A stretch of DNA of 64,000 bases from Arctopsyche grandis (GCF_051622035.1 NC_135367.1:10762501-10826500), one strand, 5' to 3'; shown: positions 49,025 through 61,314, counted from the first letter of the stretch. A program made the numbers and translations. The notes: generated by a model not told the origin, from the letters alone.

Positions 49025-51000
49025 TTTGAAAAAAAAGCATAGAGCTTTAGTAAAAAACAGTGTTTTGACAGATGACTACAAAGTTTGCACAAACGACTCG
49101 TCAGAACATAAAAGGCCATTGGCTTAGTAATATCAACCATAGCCATAAATATATTTTTTTGAGAAATCATAGCACCAAGAGGGAATGGATCAAAAAAAGA
49201 CGACCGGACTTTGCCCTGTTCTTTTTAGACACCTATATTAATTAATTTTCATCAAACTATAAAAAAATTTGAGCAATAATAATAATCTTATATGTATGTC
49301 TATTACCGATAGTTGGCGCGAACAAATAGGTGTATAGCATGCTGTCACACTGCATTAATTAATAAAAAGACGCTCTGTTCCTTTCGCGCGCTTCAGTAAC
49401 AGACCTGTACATTAAAATGTATATATGTACATATGTTTGAATATAGCACAGCGTGTATTATCCTAAATCACTCCTCCAAAGTCGAGGAACTACTTCCTTC
49501 ACCGTACAACCAATGAGTTTCAGGAGTTCAACCTTCCCACGGTTTCGAAGTCGAGGAACTACCTCCTTCGCCGTACAACCAGTGAGCTTCAAGAGTTTTG
49601 CCTGCCCACTCCTCCGAATTCTAGCAACTACTAATAACACTTGTATCAACTGAACAATAAATATCCTCTTCCAAACACACACGTGTTTCTATAAGCCGGA
49701 ACACTAGTTAAAACACCTTCCCGTTCTACATATGGATATTATAGTTGAGTAATAACAGCATTGAGACAGAGGCTATGTGAGCAGAGGCAGTTCTAAAGGA
49801 ACTGCGATACTGCAGTACCCCATGCAAAAAATTAAAGTGTATAGAATATAATAGAGCTCTGAATGTTTTTAAAATAATTATTGAAAGGTTCATAATAAAT
49901 GTTTCTCAACTACTGTAGTCTCGATAGAAACACGCAGCAACAGAAATAGCAGGCTCAGAATCAGCAGCTCCCAATTGCTTGGAATAATTATGATTTTTCG
50001 ACAGGTTATAATCAAACAATTGTTCCATTGATTGATATTGTCTGATGTTAAAAAGATTATTTTCTTAATTTAGTTGTTTATCAGATTAATTTCAATTAAA
50101 AATAGAAATATGTAGGTATTAAAATGAGTTTTATACAATTACTATTCTACAAATCACTGATTTTATTTTCAAAGACAATTACAGAAAACCACACTATCAA
50201 GTATAATCAGCTGAAGAACTGAGTTAAAATAAACAACATTTTAAATGCATATGTACATGTACAATTTCGAACAATGATTCGAAGAATTTTTTTCACTTGT
50301 AGTACATTTTTTTTCATAGTTGCTTATATAATCTTTACAAAATCTTCAATATTTTTTTTAAATTTTTGGTGTACATATGTATATATGTACTTAAATATTA
50401 TATTATTACTAAGATTGCAAAAACACCGAAATTTCCGATATCGGTATTATCGAAAGAAAAAAAGAACAATATCGATAATTACCGGTGTATATATTTTTTT
50501 AATTGTTAATAAAAAAAATCTGTGACCCCGATATCCCAAGCACCACTTGTATGTTTATTGAAAAATAAGCCAAATCCAAACATTCAAATACAGGATATAC
50601 GGGTAATAATTTATTACATATAACATATATGTACATATATATATACTACTATGTATGTATTACATACATACATATCTGAAATCTAATGTTTGTAACATTA
50701 TTTAATTTGTTTTATTTAATAAAATGAAATAAAACTATTCAGAAATTTAATTTATATAAATTAAATATATTACCATATAAATTTTGGTTAGACCCTGACT
50801 TTTTGAGGGGTTGGGGCAAAATTTTAAGTTCCACTACCGCTTGGATGCCTTTTTTATTATGAAAAAACTGGGCCTACAACTTTTATTGAGTTGTACGTTT
50901 TTATGGCATAAACAATTTACAACATTGTGTTCTATCTTCATCTTTATAGTCAACTTATTTTCTTAATTAAAAATCAAATACTTTTCACATTATCAATGTG
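49025..51000. other. Region upstream of NSMAF, partly LTR-derived
   Basis: Positions 49025-49320 probably include the NSMAF 5' untranslated region and promoter. 49406-49730 is LTR-like. From 49740 to 50990 the sequence is AT-rich without a gene. It includes a small inverted pair (ATATCGGTATTATCG / CGATAATTACCG) at 50438-50484. Confidence 0.4.
49406..49730 (+). mobile_element. LTR fragment with internal 69-bp tandem duplication
   Basis: The right part (AACACTTGTATCAACTGAAC, AATAAATATCCTCTTCCAAA, ACACGTGTTTCT, then CTTCCCGTTCTACA) parallels the end of the solo LTR at 58432-58869. AAGTCGAGGAACTAC begins at 49479 and again at 49548, a 69-bp duplication. The left boundary is uncertain and no flanking duplication was found. 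Confidence 0.5.
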
Positions 51001-52178
51001 CAGTGGCGGATTAAGCGGTCGGCCGTCCGGGGCCCACCAAGCTAGGGGGCCGTCCGAGCCCTTATTCTTCACAGGTACAGTGACTATTTCGCACACGATA
51101 TGGTTCTAGCTCTAATGTTGTGATTCGATTCAAGTGATTCGACAAACGGAAAGAAACTCGCTGTAATTTAAGCGCAGTCTTTGATAAAAAAAATATGAAT
51201 AAATATGAAACTGTTTTGATCACGATTATTTGGAACAAGATTATGCAGAGAGTAAACGCTATTAGTAAATCTTCGCAATCAGCAAAGTGCACCGTCCTTT
51301 AAGGTGTATCTTTACTGAATTAACTTGAAAGTTTAGTAAAACAATTTAAAAATGAATTTAAAACCTTTAAAAAACAGGCCGAAACCTATAAAAGTAATAA
51401 ATTTGAAGAAAGAATAACGAAGAAACTGAAAATGTCATATGATGAAAGAAGCGATAATTTGTAAGAGAAGATTTCATATCTAATACGTCCTATACAACTT
51501 GTGATCAATCTGATAACATAATTTGATCGTAGAAAAAATCATTTTGCAATATTTCAAAATATTCTTCAATCTTTCTATGCCAGAAAATTGAAAAAAATAA
51601 CGCATTAGCAACCTCAAAGAAATTTAAGAAAAGGAAATCAATAAATATCAATTCGAAGATGAAGTTGAACAATTTCTGCTTTTTATAAAAGAAAGAAAAG
51701 AAGAATATTCGACTGCTGATGCATTTAAAGTAACTTCAGATTTGTTAAAAACATTTCCCAATGTGGAAATTATTTTACGAATATACTTCAGCAGAACTTT
51801 CTTTTGTTTCAGTCTAAAAAGAAATAAAAACCAAGTAAGAAACAAAAAGAAGGGGATCTGGTTATTTTCAATAACAATTCTGTATATTGAATATGAATTA
51901 TTAAAATCAACTGCGATTACATTATTGATAATTTTTCAAAAGAAAATATATATATGTGATAAAAGTGTTGAACTGATATCTGATGTAACTACAAATATAA
52001 TTGTCATATTAATTAATTGTTCATAATGAGTAATTAAAAATTGAATACTCAAAATGGAAATCACTATGTAGGTATTAGTATATTGGTAAATTTATCAAAT
52101 TAAATTAGTCTATGTAATAATATGGGGCCCATTTCAATTTTACCGCCCAGGGGCCCCAAGCAACTCAATCCGCCACTG
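51001..52178 (+). pseudogene. Decayed hAT transposon with transposase remnants
   Basis: The 1178-bp copy runs from CAGTGGCGGATTAAGCGG to CAATCCGCCACTG. TCAATGTG on the left and TCGATGTG on the right form an 8-bp duplication with one mismatch. Internal frames, broken by stops, still show hAT C-terminal features. A stretch near 51227-51480 resembles the helical insertion region, and a stretch near 51735-51850 resembles the dimerisation region (FPNVEIILRIY, then LKRNKNQVRN). The catalytic N-terminal part is missing. The right end lies 44 bp from the stop codon of the ZAD gene. Confidence 0.8.
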
Positions 52179-52222
52179 TCGATGTGTCATGTTTTAATTG
52201 TTTTGATGATTTACTTTTATTT

Positions 52223-53781
52223 TTATAACGCATCTCGATCGGGATTATAAAAGTGAAGATTGAATTCATTTTTAAAAATCTTTCGATACACGCTCTCAGT
52301 CACATGTGACAGATTTTCTTTTGTACATTTTTCAACATAGAGGTGGAACATTTTCCTAATATTCAAATCAGGATTCAAAAATTTTTTATCCGAACTAGTT
52401 GCATTATACGGGCAATCAAATAAGGGAAAACTCGAAATATGATCTTTAACAACTTTAATAAATGCATCACTTGTTTTTCGTAACGATCCTATCATTTTTC
52501 CACGAAAATCTGACCCTGAAATTTTCGCATTTAAAGCGCGAGTTACTCTTCCATCAGAAATTGAAAATGTATCTAAAAAAAACTTTTTACATACAGACAC
52601 TTGTGAATTCTCGTTCCACAGAGAATATCTGTAATTATGTTTTCTTGGTTTTCCTTTACGATTTTTTTTCCTCTGCTTAACTGGAATGGGTACGGCAGAT
52701 TCACAAAGTAATAAATTTTGCTTTTTAAAATCTCCCATACCCCAAAATTTATCGAAACTCTTTTTTCGCTCATTGACACTCAACAAACTTATGCATTTTT
52801 TTGAACAGTGGCAATCCTTATTTTCAAATTGTTTTGCACGAACTATTTTTAGATTTTTTGTAACATATTCTTGACCATGATTTCTCTTTATTTTTCTATC
52901 AATTTGTGAGTACATATTGTTTTCGTTCCCGGTTTTATTTTTGTTTTCATTCGGTTTAACAATCACAGAACCTTTTTGTATTGAAGACGATTTTCTATCC
53001 ATATGTTCTGAAGATGATTCTGAAGCTTAAATGAAAACATATATATTTATTAATATAAAATAATTGGTATCATTAAAAATAGCTCAAAATATTAACTATT
53101 AATATTAAAAAATAAAAATACTTATGTACATTCAGAAAAATTATTGTCGATTAAACCTTCATTGGAAAAATTACAATTCATTCTAAGCTCTTTCTGAAAA
53201 CACAATCAATATCATTTTTATTACACAGTTTATTGAAAGCTTTAAAACGTACGAGCTACAATCTTTACCTGTAAAGGTTTCTGTTCAATAATATCGGGCT
53301 TCGTTGTATCACAGTAATATTTATACGAATTTGAATTCTCATTTGCAGTATCCATAGCGATAATTTCTGGCTGTACACTAATGGTTTTAATATTAGGAAA
53401 ATTCAGACAATCATTATTTGTTTCGTCGCCAAATTCGGGAAACATGACCTCTTGTTTAATATTGAGATTTTTTATAAACCTATTCCTTAAAATCTCATCA
53501 GAACGCTTACAAACTTCTTTAAACTCCACGAATGATTCCAATTTAGTTTCGCAAACTGAGCATATTCTATCGGGCAATCCATCGTCCATTTCCACCTAGC
53601 GAGAAAAAATCAACATATAAATTTAGCATGACAAGTGGTGCTATTTTTAAAATCAACAGATACTAAATATAACATAACTGACGTTTAATTCGCAGCAACT
53701 CCAGATACGGAAAACTAAAGAATTGGGAGATCCCCAGATAGACGTTAATGGCTCCGAATCCAGACACAGACGACATTCCAT
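52223..53781 (-). CDS. ZAD protein fused to a transposon-family-like domain
   Basis: Four exons join in frame: 53683-53781, 53269-53595, 53130-53193, 52223-53025, giving 430 residues. Residues 1-75 form a ZAD zinc-binding domain with C3, C6, C45 and C48 (MECRLC; GLPDRICSVC), known from insect nuclear zinc-finger proteins. No C2H2 finger follows. After a Lys/Asn-rich linker, exon 4 encodes HCSKKCISLL, KSFDKFWGMGDFKKQ, a VCKKFFLDTFSIS-type core, PDLNIRKMFHLYVEKC and FKNEFNLHFYNPD. By memory this matches a domain in large families of transposon-derived or uncharacterised proteins in arthropods and cnidarians. Those usually continue into a Cys-rich segment, but this one stops just before it. The protein may be a domesticated DNA-binding or targeting fusion. 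Function unknown. Confidence 0.8.
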
Positions 53782-54479
53782 CACTGAAACGTTGACCTAC
53801 TTCACTATTAAAGCACAAACCACCCAATTCTATTTCTAAGCAAACCACTGGCAATGACAGTGACAGCAGTATTTACAGGTTTACCAATCACTATTTTGTT
53901 ATTTATTTTAAGCAATTTACAATAATTTTCGCTGAACTTTCGGTAAATGGATTATTCCGTAAAAAGACATTTCGCCCAAGTCACTAAAATCTCGATCACG
54001 GAACGTCTGGCACTCGAGTTCTCGTTAGTACAATATTTCGCGTCTGTAGCTTTCGATTGATGAAGTTTTTGGATGCAAGATGTTCCATGATCGAGATTTC
54101 AGTGAATTGCGCGAGATCGCTTTTTATTACATACCTCCTTTACGTTTCACTTACGATTACAATTCAGGAAAAAGTTTGCCTCTTATCCGATCGTTTTCAT
54201 ACTTTGCCATATTGCTCATTTCGGTCATCAATATAAGTAAATGGAGCCTCCGCCATTACGATAGAGATAAAATATCGTATAAGAAGCATTTCAGGTCCGA
54301 AGATTTTTAATCTCGGTGACAGTTGGTAGTCGTTAATTTTATACATAGATGGCGGTAGTAAAAAAAAAATATTGGTGTTTTTATTCAAAATAATAATTTT
54401 ATATACAAATTATTGCGGAATAAACACCGAACCGAACTTTCATAGCGAAAGAACAGTAATTGGATTATTCGTCACATTG

Positions 54480-55110
54480 CGGTGGTCACAAAGACAATTT
54501 TTGCCATGAAAATCACGAATGCACAATATTTGGCACTCAAGTTTTCGTTAGTATGATGGACTTTTCGGCTGCCAGATGTTCGGTTATAGAGATTTTAGTG
54601 ACTTTGTGACGAGCCTTTTGTGACCAGTAATCACCGAACCCGAAAGAACATGATATAGAAACGTTATTGAGCTTTTTTCAAATATAATTATTAGAACTTA
54701 GTATTAGCTTTTGAGACATTTTCTAAAATTTATTATTTATTCCATCAATTCAACTTTGATTCCAATTGTATAAATTTAAAAACATCAACTGGAATTTTGT
54801 TCCTATATATGTAATGGCTTCTTTTGACGTTAGCTAATTTATAACAAATATCGCCATGGCGAAACATTGCATCCACAGTAATTTTTTTTCTCGAATTTAT
54901 ATATTTTTGCGTAATTGGATTATTAAGCGACATTGCGATCACCCAAAAGATAGTTTTTGCTTTGAAAATCGTGAATACGGAATATTTGGCACTCGAGTTC
55001 TCGTTAATATGATAGTTATTGTTAGTATGATGGACTTTTCGGCTGCCAGATGTTCTGTTATAGAGATTTTAGTGACTTTTGGGCGAGCGCTTTGTGGGTA
55101 AAAATCACTG
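54480..55110. repeat. Two neighbouring copies of the GCCAGATGTTC repeat
   Basis: Each copy has ATATTTGGCACTC, GTTAGTATGATGGACTTTTC, GGCTGCCAGATGTTC and GAGATTTTAGTGACTTT, at 54530-54612 and 54967-55079. A third, shorter copy lies at 53935-54110 and a distant one at 38520-38830. The pair probably arose by duplication or repeated insertion. Confidence 0.6.
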
Positions 55111-55867
55111 AACCGTCTTTCTGTGCACGAAGATTTCTCAAAAAAACACGTCAAAGGGCCAATGGCAGAAGGTCATTTACAGATACATAATTACAGTCAT
55201 CATTTCACTAGGCAATTAAATTCAAAACCACGACATTTCTTCAGGACACAAAATTCTATAGAATTCCGGTGAAAATTATACTTACTGATTAGTAAACATT
55301 TTTAAGTTTCAACATTCAAATGTTCAAATGGACATTTGTTCATAATAAATTCTTCATGTTCATAAAAGAAATAAAAAAGCTGCATTTATTCCTGCTAAAC
55401 AATATTGTAAACCTGAAGACAATATTCGATTAATTTGCCAATATTTTTGTAGGAGACATCATTTTTGTTGAAGATTTTGAATATTTCAATCCATCTATTA
55501 TATACAACTACCGAACTATGTATGTATATAAAAAAGTTCCATTTTATAAAAAATTATACTGGTTTTACATATTTCACAACTTACCAGGACAGATAATGGA
55601 CTTATTTTTATATATCTTTGATGTATTATACTAATACAAATGTTTGACGTGTTATACTAATATGAGCTGATGTAAATCATTTACAATATGAGATCGAAGT
55701 CGGGGTCTCACGATTTTCAACGACTCCACAGTATCTAAAACACTTCATAGACCTGTTCCAAAAAAGTTCTATTACAAATTAATATGGAAAAGACGAGGAA
55801 TGAAAAAGAATAAATATAGATTAACAGGAATGCCAGAAGATATGGATTAAGCAGTTTATATTACACA

Positions 55868-55896
55868 TACCGAGCAAAGCCAGGTAAAAACACTAG
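55868..55896 (+). mobile_element. Possible Helitron 3' terminus
   Basis: ATACCGAGCAAAGCCAGGTA is followed by AAAACACTAG and T. It parallels the minus-strand end at 13579-13606, with CTAG/T spacing as in Helitrons. The 5' limit was not identified, and the hairpin is imperfect. Confidence 0.3.
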
Positions 55897-56419
55897 TAAA
55901 TAATAAAAACAAAAAAAAATAGGATGTTTTCAAGTTTTATCTACCTATATATACAGATCTATTTATTAAAAGCTAATTTCAAATATCATAAATACATATT
56001 AAATTAAAAATGTTTTTATGATTGACTTAAGTTTAATTTACTATTCTTAACTTTAACTTCAACATACGTATTTACATACATTACTCATTACGATCCCTGA
56101 AAGGTAGAAGTAGAAGTTTCCAGCATTTTAATTCAACTTATTGTGAAAATTTTATTTTTAATATAGGGTATATTGACTTGATTATTATTTGACCTAATAC
56201 AAACCCAAATTAAATTTTATATATGTTCATATAGTGAGTAGCAATTTTGAATCCGAATAATTGTTGTTTTGTATTTCGCTACAGATTAGCATCGACGTTC
56301 GATCAGGAAAGGAAAAATAATTTTAAATTACTCTTAGTATACTGAAAAGGTTGATGAATATTGCATAACAGAATTAGACGTAAACAAAAAAAGAAAAACC
56401 GCAATATTTGTATCAATTG

Positions 56420-56425
56420 TTTATT
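56420..56425 (-). terminator. Polyadenylation signal for PSMA7
   Basis: AATAAA on the minus strand about 80 bases past the PSMA7 stop codon. The intervening sequence is a short AT-rich 3' untranslated region. Confidence 0.6.
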
Positions 56426-56505
56426 GAATATTTTAAAAATAACGAATATCTGACATAATTAGTAAAAAAAAACTTATAATTGAATGTGGAATTAGAATTA
56501 AAACA

Positions 56506-57700
56506 TCACTTTTTCTGCTTCTTCTTTTTCGCTTCTTCGTCTTTCTCTTTTTCTATTGTCTCCACATGAGCATCGATAGTGGCCGCATCTAACATAACGA
56601 TTGGTTTATTGCGTTGCATTACAGCTATCTCTAAATTTTTCTGGCCCGATTGAACCACTTCTAATAAGGCGCGGATAGCAAGCTGTCGACAAAAACAAAA
56701 CACATAACACAAAATCAACAAATCAAATAACTTACAAAAACCAGCAAAAAATCTACATACTTTCACAGCACCGTCTTGGGTCGAGACTTCCTCGGCCGTG
56801 TAGTGTTTTTCAAGAAATTCCCTGACCGTCTTCGCAGATCTACCGGTAGCATTGGCCTTCCATTCGTAAAAGATACCGGACGGTTCAGTTTGGTACAAAT
56901 GTGGTATACCATCATAGTCAAATCCCCCGATTAGACAAGATATGCCGAAAGGCCGGCGACCGTTGCTCTGCGTATATTTTTGTTTCAGTCCAGCTATATA
57001 CCTAGTGATGTATTCAAGAGTTACGGGATCTTCCAACGTCAACTTGTGACTTTGGCATTCGATCTGAGCTCTGTTGATTAATATCCTGGCATCAGCTGTC
57101 AAGCCAGCAAAAGCCATCACTACATGATCGTCCAATAGGCAGATCTTTCTTACGGTCCTCTCTTCTTGGAGCTTAGCCACTGATTTCTTTTCCACCCCAA
57201 GTACGACTACATCTTGTCCCCTAACGCCAACCTGAAATAAAATATTTAAACGTCATTATGATGAATCGACTACAGCCTCTCATACTTGATTTAAAAACAT
57301 GTTAACATTTCATATGAATTGTGCAAAATTTTAGCAGCAAGTCGTATCGTATATAAATCATTGAAATTAATGTGTATGAAAATTTCAAATCTATCCCAAA
57401 CAGGTGCCTTGAAATAGTGTAGAGGATTTGCAGATGTATGTATGTTATATGTAATGTAAAGAGAAGAGGTTATGTTCAAATATTTGAATGTCATCATCCC
57501 CCTAGTTGCGGACACATATAGAAAGTGTGACAGAAAGCGAAAAATATGAGAATAATTAGAATTAGAAGTATGCAGTGATATGATATGGATATACTGACAG
57601 CTGTAGATCCTTTGCCGACGGCTTCTTGAGCGTATTCGACCTGCAGTAGATGGCCGTCAGGCGAGAAGACTGTGATGGCGCGATCGTAGCGAGCCGACAT
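56506..57700 (-). CDS. PSMA7: 20S proteasome subunit alpha4 (alpha type-7)
   Basis: Three exons: 57599-57700, 56761-57231 and 56506-56682, with introns of 367 and 78 bp and consensus GT-AG borders. They encode 249 residues, the family length (248 in human). The start [20 protein letters not shown] followed by VEYAQEAV is the alpha-subunit signature that gates the 20S core. [31 protein letters not shown] and [17 protein letters not shown] identify the alpha4 subunit rather than other alphas. The C-terminus is the usual lysine-rich tail (KKKKQKK). Alpha subunits are structural, not proteolytic: this one sits in the outer heptameric rings of the 20S core in cytosol and nucleus. The coding frame is intact. 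Confidence 0.97.
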
Positions 57701-58431
57701 TTCCGCTGATGATGGAGCTGATGCTCACAAGAGAAGTCAACAGTTGGAGTCAGAAACTTTGTCGGTCGGAAACCCACCGGCAACTCTGTCTCTAACTACA
57801 GCCACAACTTCTGCCAGTAATGCTGTCGCCGGTCGTCGCGTTCGCGACCACCGCAATAAACACGCATTCGCGAACACGCCACAACTCACTTGTCACCTTA
57901 TTCCCTATATCTATGTTTTATTCCCTTTCTCTTTTAAATGTTTTAAATATGCATTTGCTATTTTTATAATCACCATTAAATTTATTAAATTGATTTACAC
58001 CGAAATAAAAAATAGTAAAAAAAATTCTATGTCTAAACAACACCGTTGGAAGAGTATGAATAAAAGCATTGTAGGCAGGGAAAGTAAGGGTTTGCTGCAA
58101 ATGATTGCAAACCACCAGCCTGCATGCTCTTTCGATTGCATTTTAACTGTTTGAATGTCAGCATGTACGAAAGACGAGATATTCATGGGGTTGCGCAGAT
58201 GACATTTCGATGTACATTGATGATGGTCATTGTTAACAAAAGTATTGTCTAAAAGCGAGCCATCGAAGAGAGAGACGGAAAGTCAGAAGAGAGACAAATT
58301 TTACAGAAGAGAGACAAAAAACAATGAACAAACTCTGCCGCGCAGAGTTTTTGTAGCAACATTTTTGGAGGCTGAGAGCGATTCTATGCATTTTACTTAT
58401 ATGTTGGCAATTCTTAAAATTGAGCTGGATC
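57701..58431. other. PSMA7 upstream region
   Basis: Positions 57701-57890 are CG-richer and probably hold the PSMA7 5' untranslated region and promoter. No TATA box is obvious. Beyond that the sequence is AT-rich up to the solo LTR. Open frames at 57744-58186 are chance. Confidence 0.4.
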
Positions 58432-58869
58432 TGTAGGCATATAGTACAACTGAAATGATCGCATCAGGTCACTGCGACACATATCCAGGAAAGTCATTAA
58501 CGCATGGCACACGCTCGCCTCGTCAAAAGGTCGACACGTGTCTTGGAAACAAAGGAAGAACTCACTGAACCCATAAAAACCACGAACTACGTCCAGGCGT
58601 ATGAACCCTAAAAACCACGCTCGCGAGTACCAAGAACAAAAGATGTGCACACGACACACTTCAACCCAAAACGTTTATAAAGCAACGCAGCAACCTCCAC
58701 CGGCAGAGTGAGCCTCTAGAGTTCAACTAGATCACATCTCCGAAGAAACCTCTTCGTACATACAATAACCATTGTACCAATTGAACAAAAATAAACGATC
58801 CTCTTTCAAACTACACAACACGTGTTTCGTTAGACCGAGATACGGTCAACATACCTTCCCTGTCTTACA
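58432..58869 (+). mobile_element. Solo LTR (438 bp)
   Basis: Bounded by TGTAGGCATA and CCTGTCTTACA, so it has TG...CA ends. It is flanked by GATC at 58428-58431 and 58870-58873, a 4-bp target duplication. An AATAAA-like signal (AAAAATAAACG) lies near the right end. A 4-bp duplication suggests a gypsy-type element. No internal coding region is present, so this arose by LTR recombination. Its right part resembles 49406-49730 and the complement of 59497-59660. Confidence 0.75.
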
Positions 58870-59496
58870 GATCTTTCTGGCAAGTTTAAAATGGTAAAAG
58901 CCGAGACAAAATTATGAAATGAGCATGTGGGCACTTGGTTTGCAATCGTTTGCAGCGCAGGGGAAAAGTAAATTAGAGTGTGGCGGCTCGCTTATACGAC
59001 ATGGTCGAGTTTGGTTGCCTTCCTGCGAGTGGGAACCAACTCGGCTGGGTTCGGAGAGCCACTACTCACTCTGCCTTTAGCTGTCATATAATAAACACGT
59101 GCATTAACATGCCAGTCGTCTCATTCGTTCATCCTCCATAAGAGTATGTAAGCATGTTCTGTTTTCGCCAATTATAGTGAAAACTAGCATTCTATTCAAT
59201 ACTCCTATATACACAGCCATAGGGCTATTTAGCCATATAGCTGATTAGACAGACATCGACATATTTAGTACTACTTTTGGTCGGTTTATAATATCCATTC
59301 AAAATATTGTTTTTCCATAATAATTTTTTTTTCATTTATGTTCTATGTTTTTTGTTATATAAATATGCCATGTGATAAAACCGCATATTATTGTTTTTCA
59401 CTACTTTTTCTATTGATATTGTTTTCTTTTATTGTTAATTTTTATATTATATGATTTACTTAATGAGTTTTTGCCTCTACAAATAAATATAAACAC
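58870..59496. other. Non-coding stretch
   Basis: A CG-containing unique-looking part at 58940-59110 is followed by AT-rich sequence. No gene, RNA or clear repeat is recognised. Confidence 0.4.
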
Positions 59497-59660
59497 GTCT
59501 GTTTGGAAGAGATCTTTATTGCTCAGTTAATACAAGTGTGTTTGTATGTACGGCGAAGGAGGTTAATCCTCGGCATCGGAGGAGTGAGCAAACTGAGCTC
59601 CTGAAGCTCACTGGCATCTGGGGATGATGCGCTGGTGTATATACTAGTTGATTGTGCAAC
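59497..59660 (-). mobile_element. LTR fragment, reverse orientation
   Basis: On the minus strand it reads GTGAGCTTCAGGAGCTCA, CTCACTCCTCCGATGCCGAG, AACACACTTGTATTAACTGA, GCAATAAAGATC and CCAAACAGACGTGTTT. This follows the order of the LTR fragment at 49560-49690. Ends are not defined. Confidence 0.5.
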
Positions 59661-60159
59661 GCGTAGCTTGGCTGGTGATATCATATTCTGGAAGATTTCT
59701 ACGGGGACTTAACATATTTGTACAGGACGCGATGATGTAATTGTACAGCTCGAGTTTGATGGGGAAATAGGTGATATCATCAGTCAACCTGTGCTTTTGT
59801 GTAAGCGAAGAAAGAATATATTTTGGCCAAGGTTGGTTCTGGATGCTCGTATAGGAATGCGACTTGTATTTTGTAGGTGGGTGAGACCATTGACCTCGAT
59901 TCGGGATCTAACAAGTTGTACTACATTACTACAAGGTCATATTTTAATGCAAGGGGGGAAGTTTAGTTTAGTATATAGTGAAAGGGGTGATGTTTTTCTA
60001 TACTCACATATCTATCAAGACTTTTATCAATTTTACCAAAATCAAAATACTGAATTTATCTTGTGGGGACCCTACGACATAGTCAAACCTGGGTTGACAT
60101 CAATTCAAGTATGTTAGTAGATTCTGCTTTACTTCCTTCTCACCAGTCATATTAAATGG

Positions 60160-61314
60160 TCGTCCCTATAACAAGGATGAGAGGCAAGCCTCTCTCCTTC
60201 AAGCTGATATTAACGCTGTCTTGGAGTTCAGTTCTAGTTTAGGCCTTGAACTTAATTTAAACAAATGTGCAATTATGAGCTATGGACGTGCACATTCGCT
60301 CTATTGTCACGGATATTCCATTAGATCCGTCTTGTTGAAGCGTGTGGAATCTATTGTCGATTTGGGTATCACTTTTGATCCTCAGCTCACCTTTCACAAC
60401 CATATCAAGAAAGTCGCTGACGTTTCCTTTCGTCGACTTGGATTTGTTTTGAGATATGCAAGATTATTCTCCAATCCTTTGTCTTCTCGCTTGCTTTTCA
60501 ATTCGCTTGTGAGAAGTAAGCTAGAGTATAATGCGATTGTGTGGAATCCGCATGAAGCAAATTACTCTCTGATAATTGAGAAAGTGCAAAAAGCATTTCT
60601 TCGTTTCCTATATAGGAAAGAATATGGGTATTACCCATATCTCTACCCCACTCCTTTCCTTTTGGGCATGCTTGGGTATAATTCCCTTGAACTTCGGAGA
60701 AACTTATCTTTAATTCGTTTCGTTCTCCTGCTCTTACGTGGTAATACGTCATGCCCGTTTTTGCTGGAGCAGTTGGGACTTTATGTCCCTACTCACTATG
60801 TGCGTGGTAGACATCATCATTTGCTGGCTGTACCTCCTGCCCGCACAGTCCTTTTTCGAATGGCTCTTATTCCAAGAGCTATTCGACTTCTTAATGAAAT
60901 CGTTGCTGCCGAGACTGAATGTGATATTTTCCACCTTAGTGAGCGTAAATTGTCGGAAATTACTCTAACCCATTTATCTGGTAGTCTGCGCTCATCATTG
61001 TTTTCATGATTGATTGTGATTTATGAGTGAAATTTTGATTAACTCTCTTCCATTTGGGCCTTACAGGGATGTTTTGTATTTGTAGTTGTTTCTTACATAT
61101 TTATTGAAACTGGCTGTAGGTGCAAGGCATTCCTTATGCTATATTTTATTTGATATTTTTACTTTATCTGTTATCATTAAATGCTATTTTTTATGTTTAT
61201 GTTTAATTGTTATTTTGTTTTTTTTTTGTGTTATATTTTTTGACCATTGTGGCGCTTTAGGAATTCCTGTTATGCCACAATGGTCTGTTTAGAATAAATA
61301 AATAAATAAATAAA
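60160..61314 (+). pseudogene. Jockey-like non-LTR retrotransposon, 3' part
   Basis: A 262-codon frame (60221-61009) encodes the end of a reverse transcriptase. NLNKCAIMSYGR and VKDLG-like VDLGITFDPQLTF with HIKKVADVSFRRLGF are the thumb-region motifs of jockey-type elements. A C-terminal helical part (LVRSKLEYNAIVWNP) follows. The bases just upstream (60160-60220) continue the homology in another frame, so there is a frameshift, and the YADD catalytic motif is not visible. The 3' untranslated region ends AATAAATAAATAAATAAATA at 61294-61313, the usual short-repeat tail. It is 5'-truncated and not active. The frame at 59791-60117 is unrelated or decayed. Confidence 0.8.

Larger units (their letters stand above)
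53782..56419. other. Upstream of the ZAD gene: repeats and AT-rich sequence
   Basis: Positions 53782-53880 probably include the ZAD 5' untranslated region. Copies of the GCCAGATGTTC repeat lie at 53935-54110, 54480-54660 and 54900-55110. A Helitron-like terminus is at 55868-55896. The remaining 55.1-56.4 kb is AT-rich with no reading frame of note. Confidence 0.5.

Noticed and set aside
59791-60117. 108-codon frame upstream of the jockey-like remnant
   Set aside because: I see no reverse transcriptase or endonuclease motif in it. It may be decayed element sequence but cannot be called coding.
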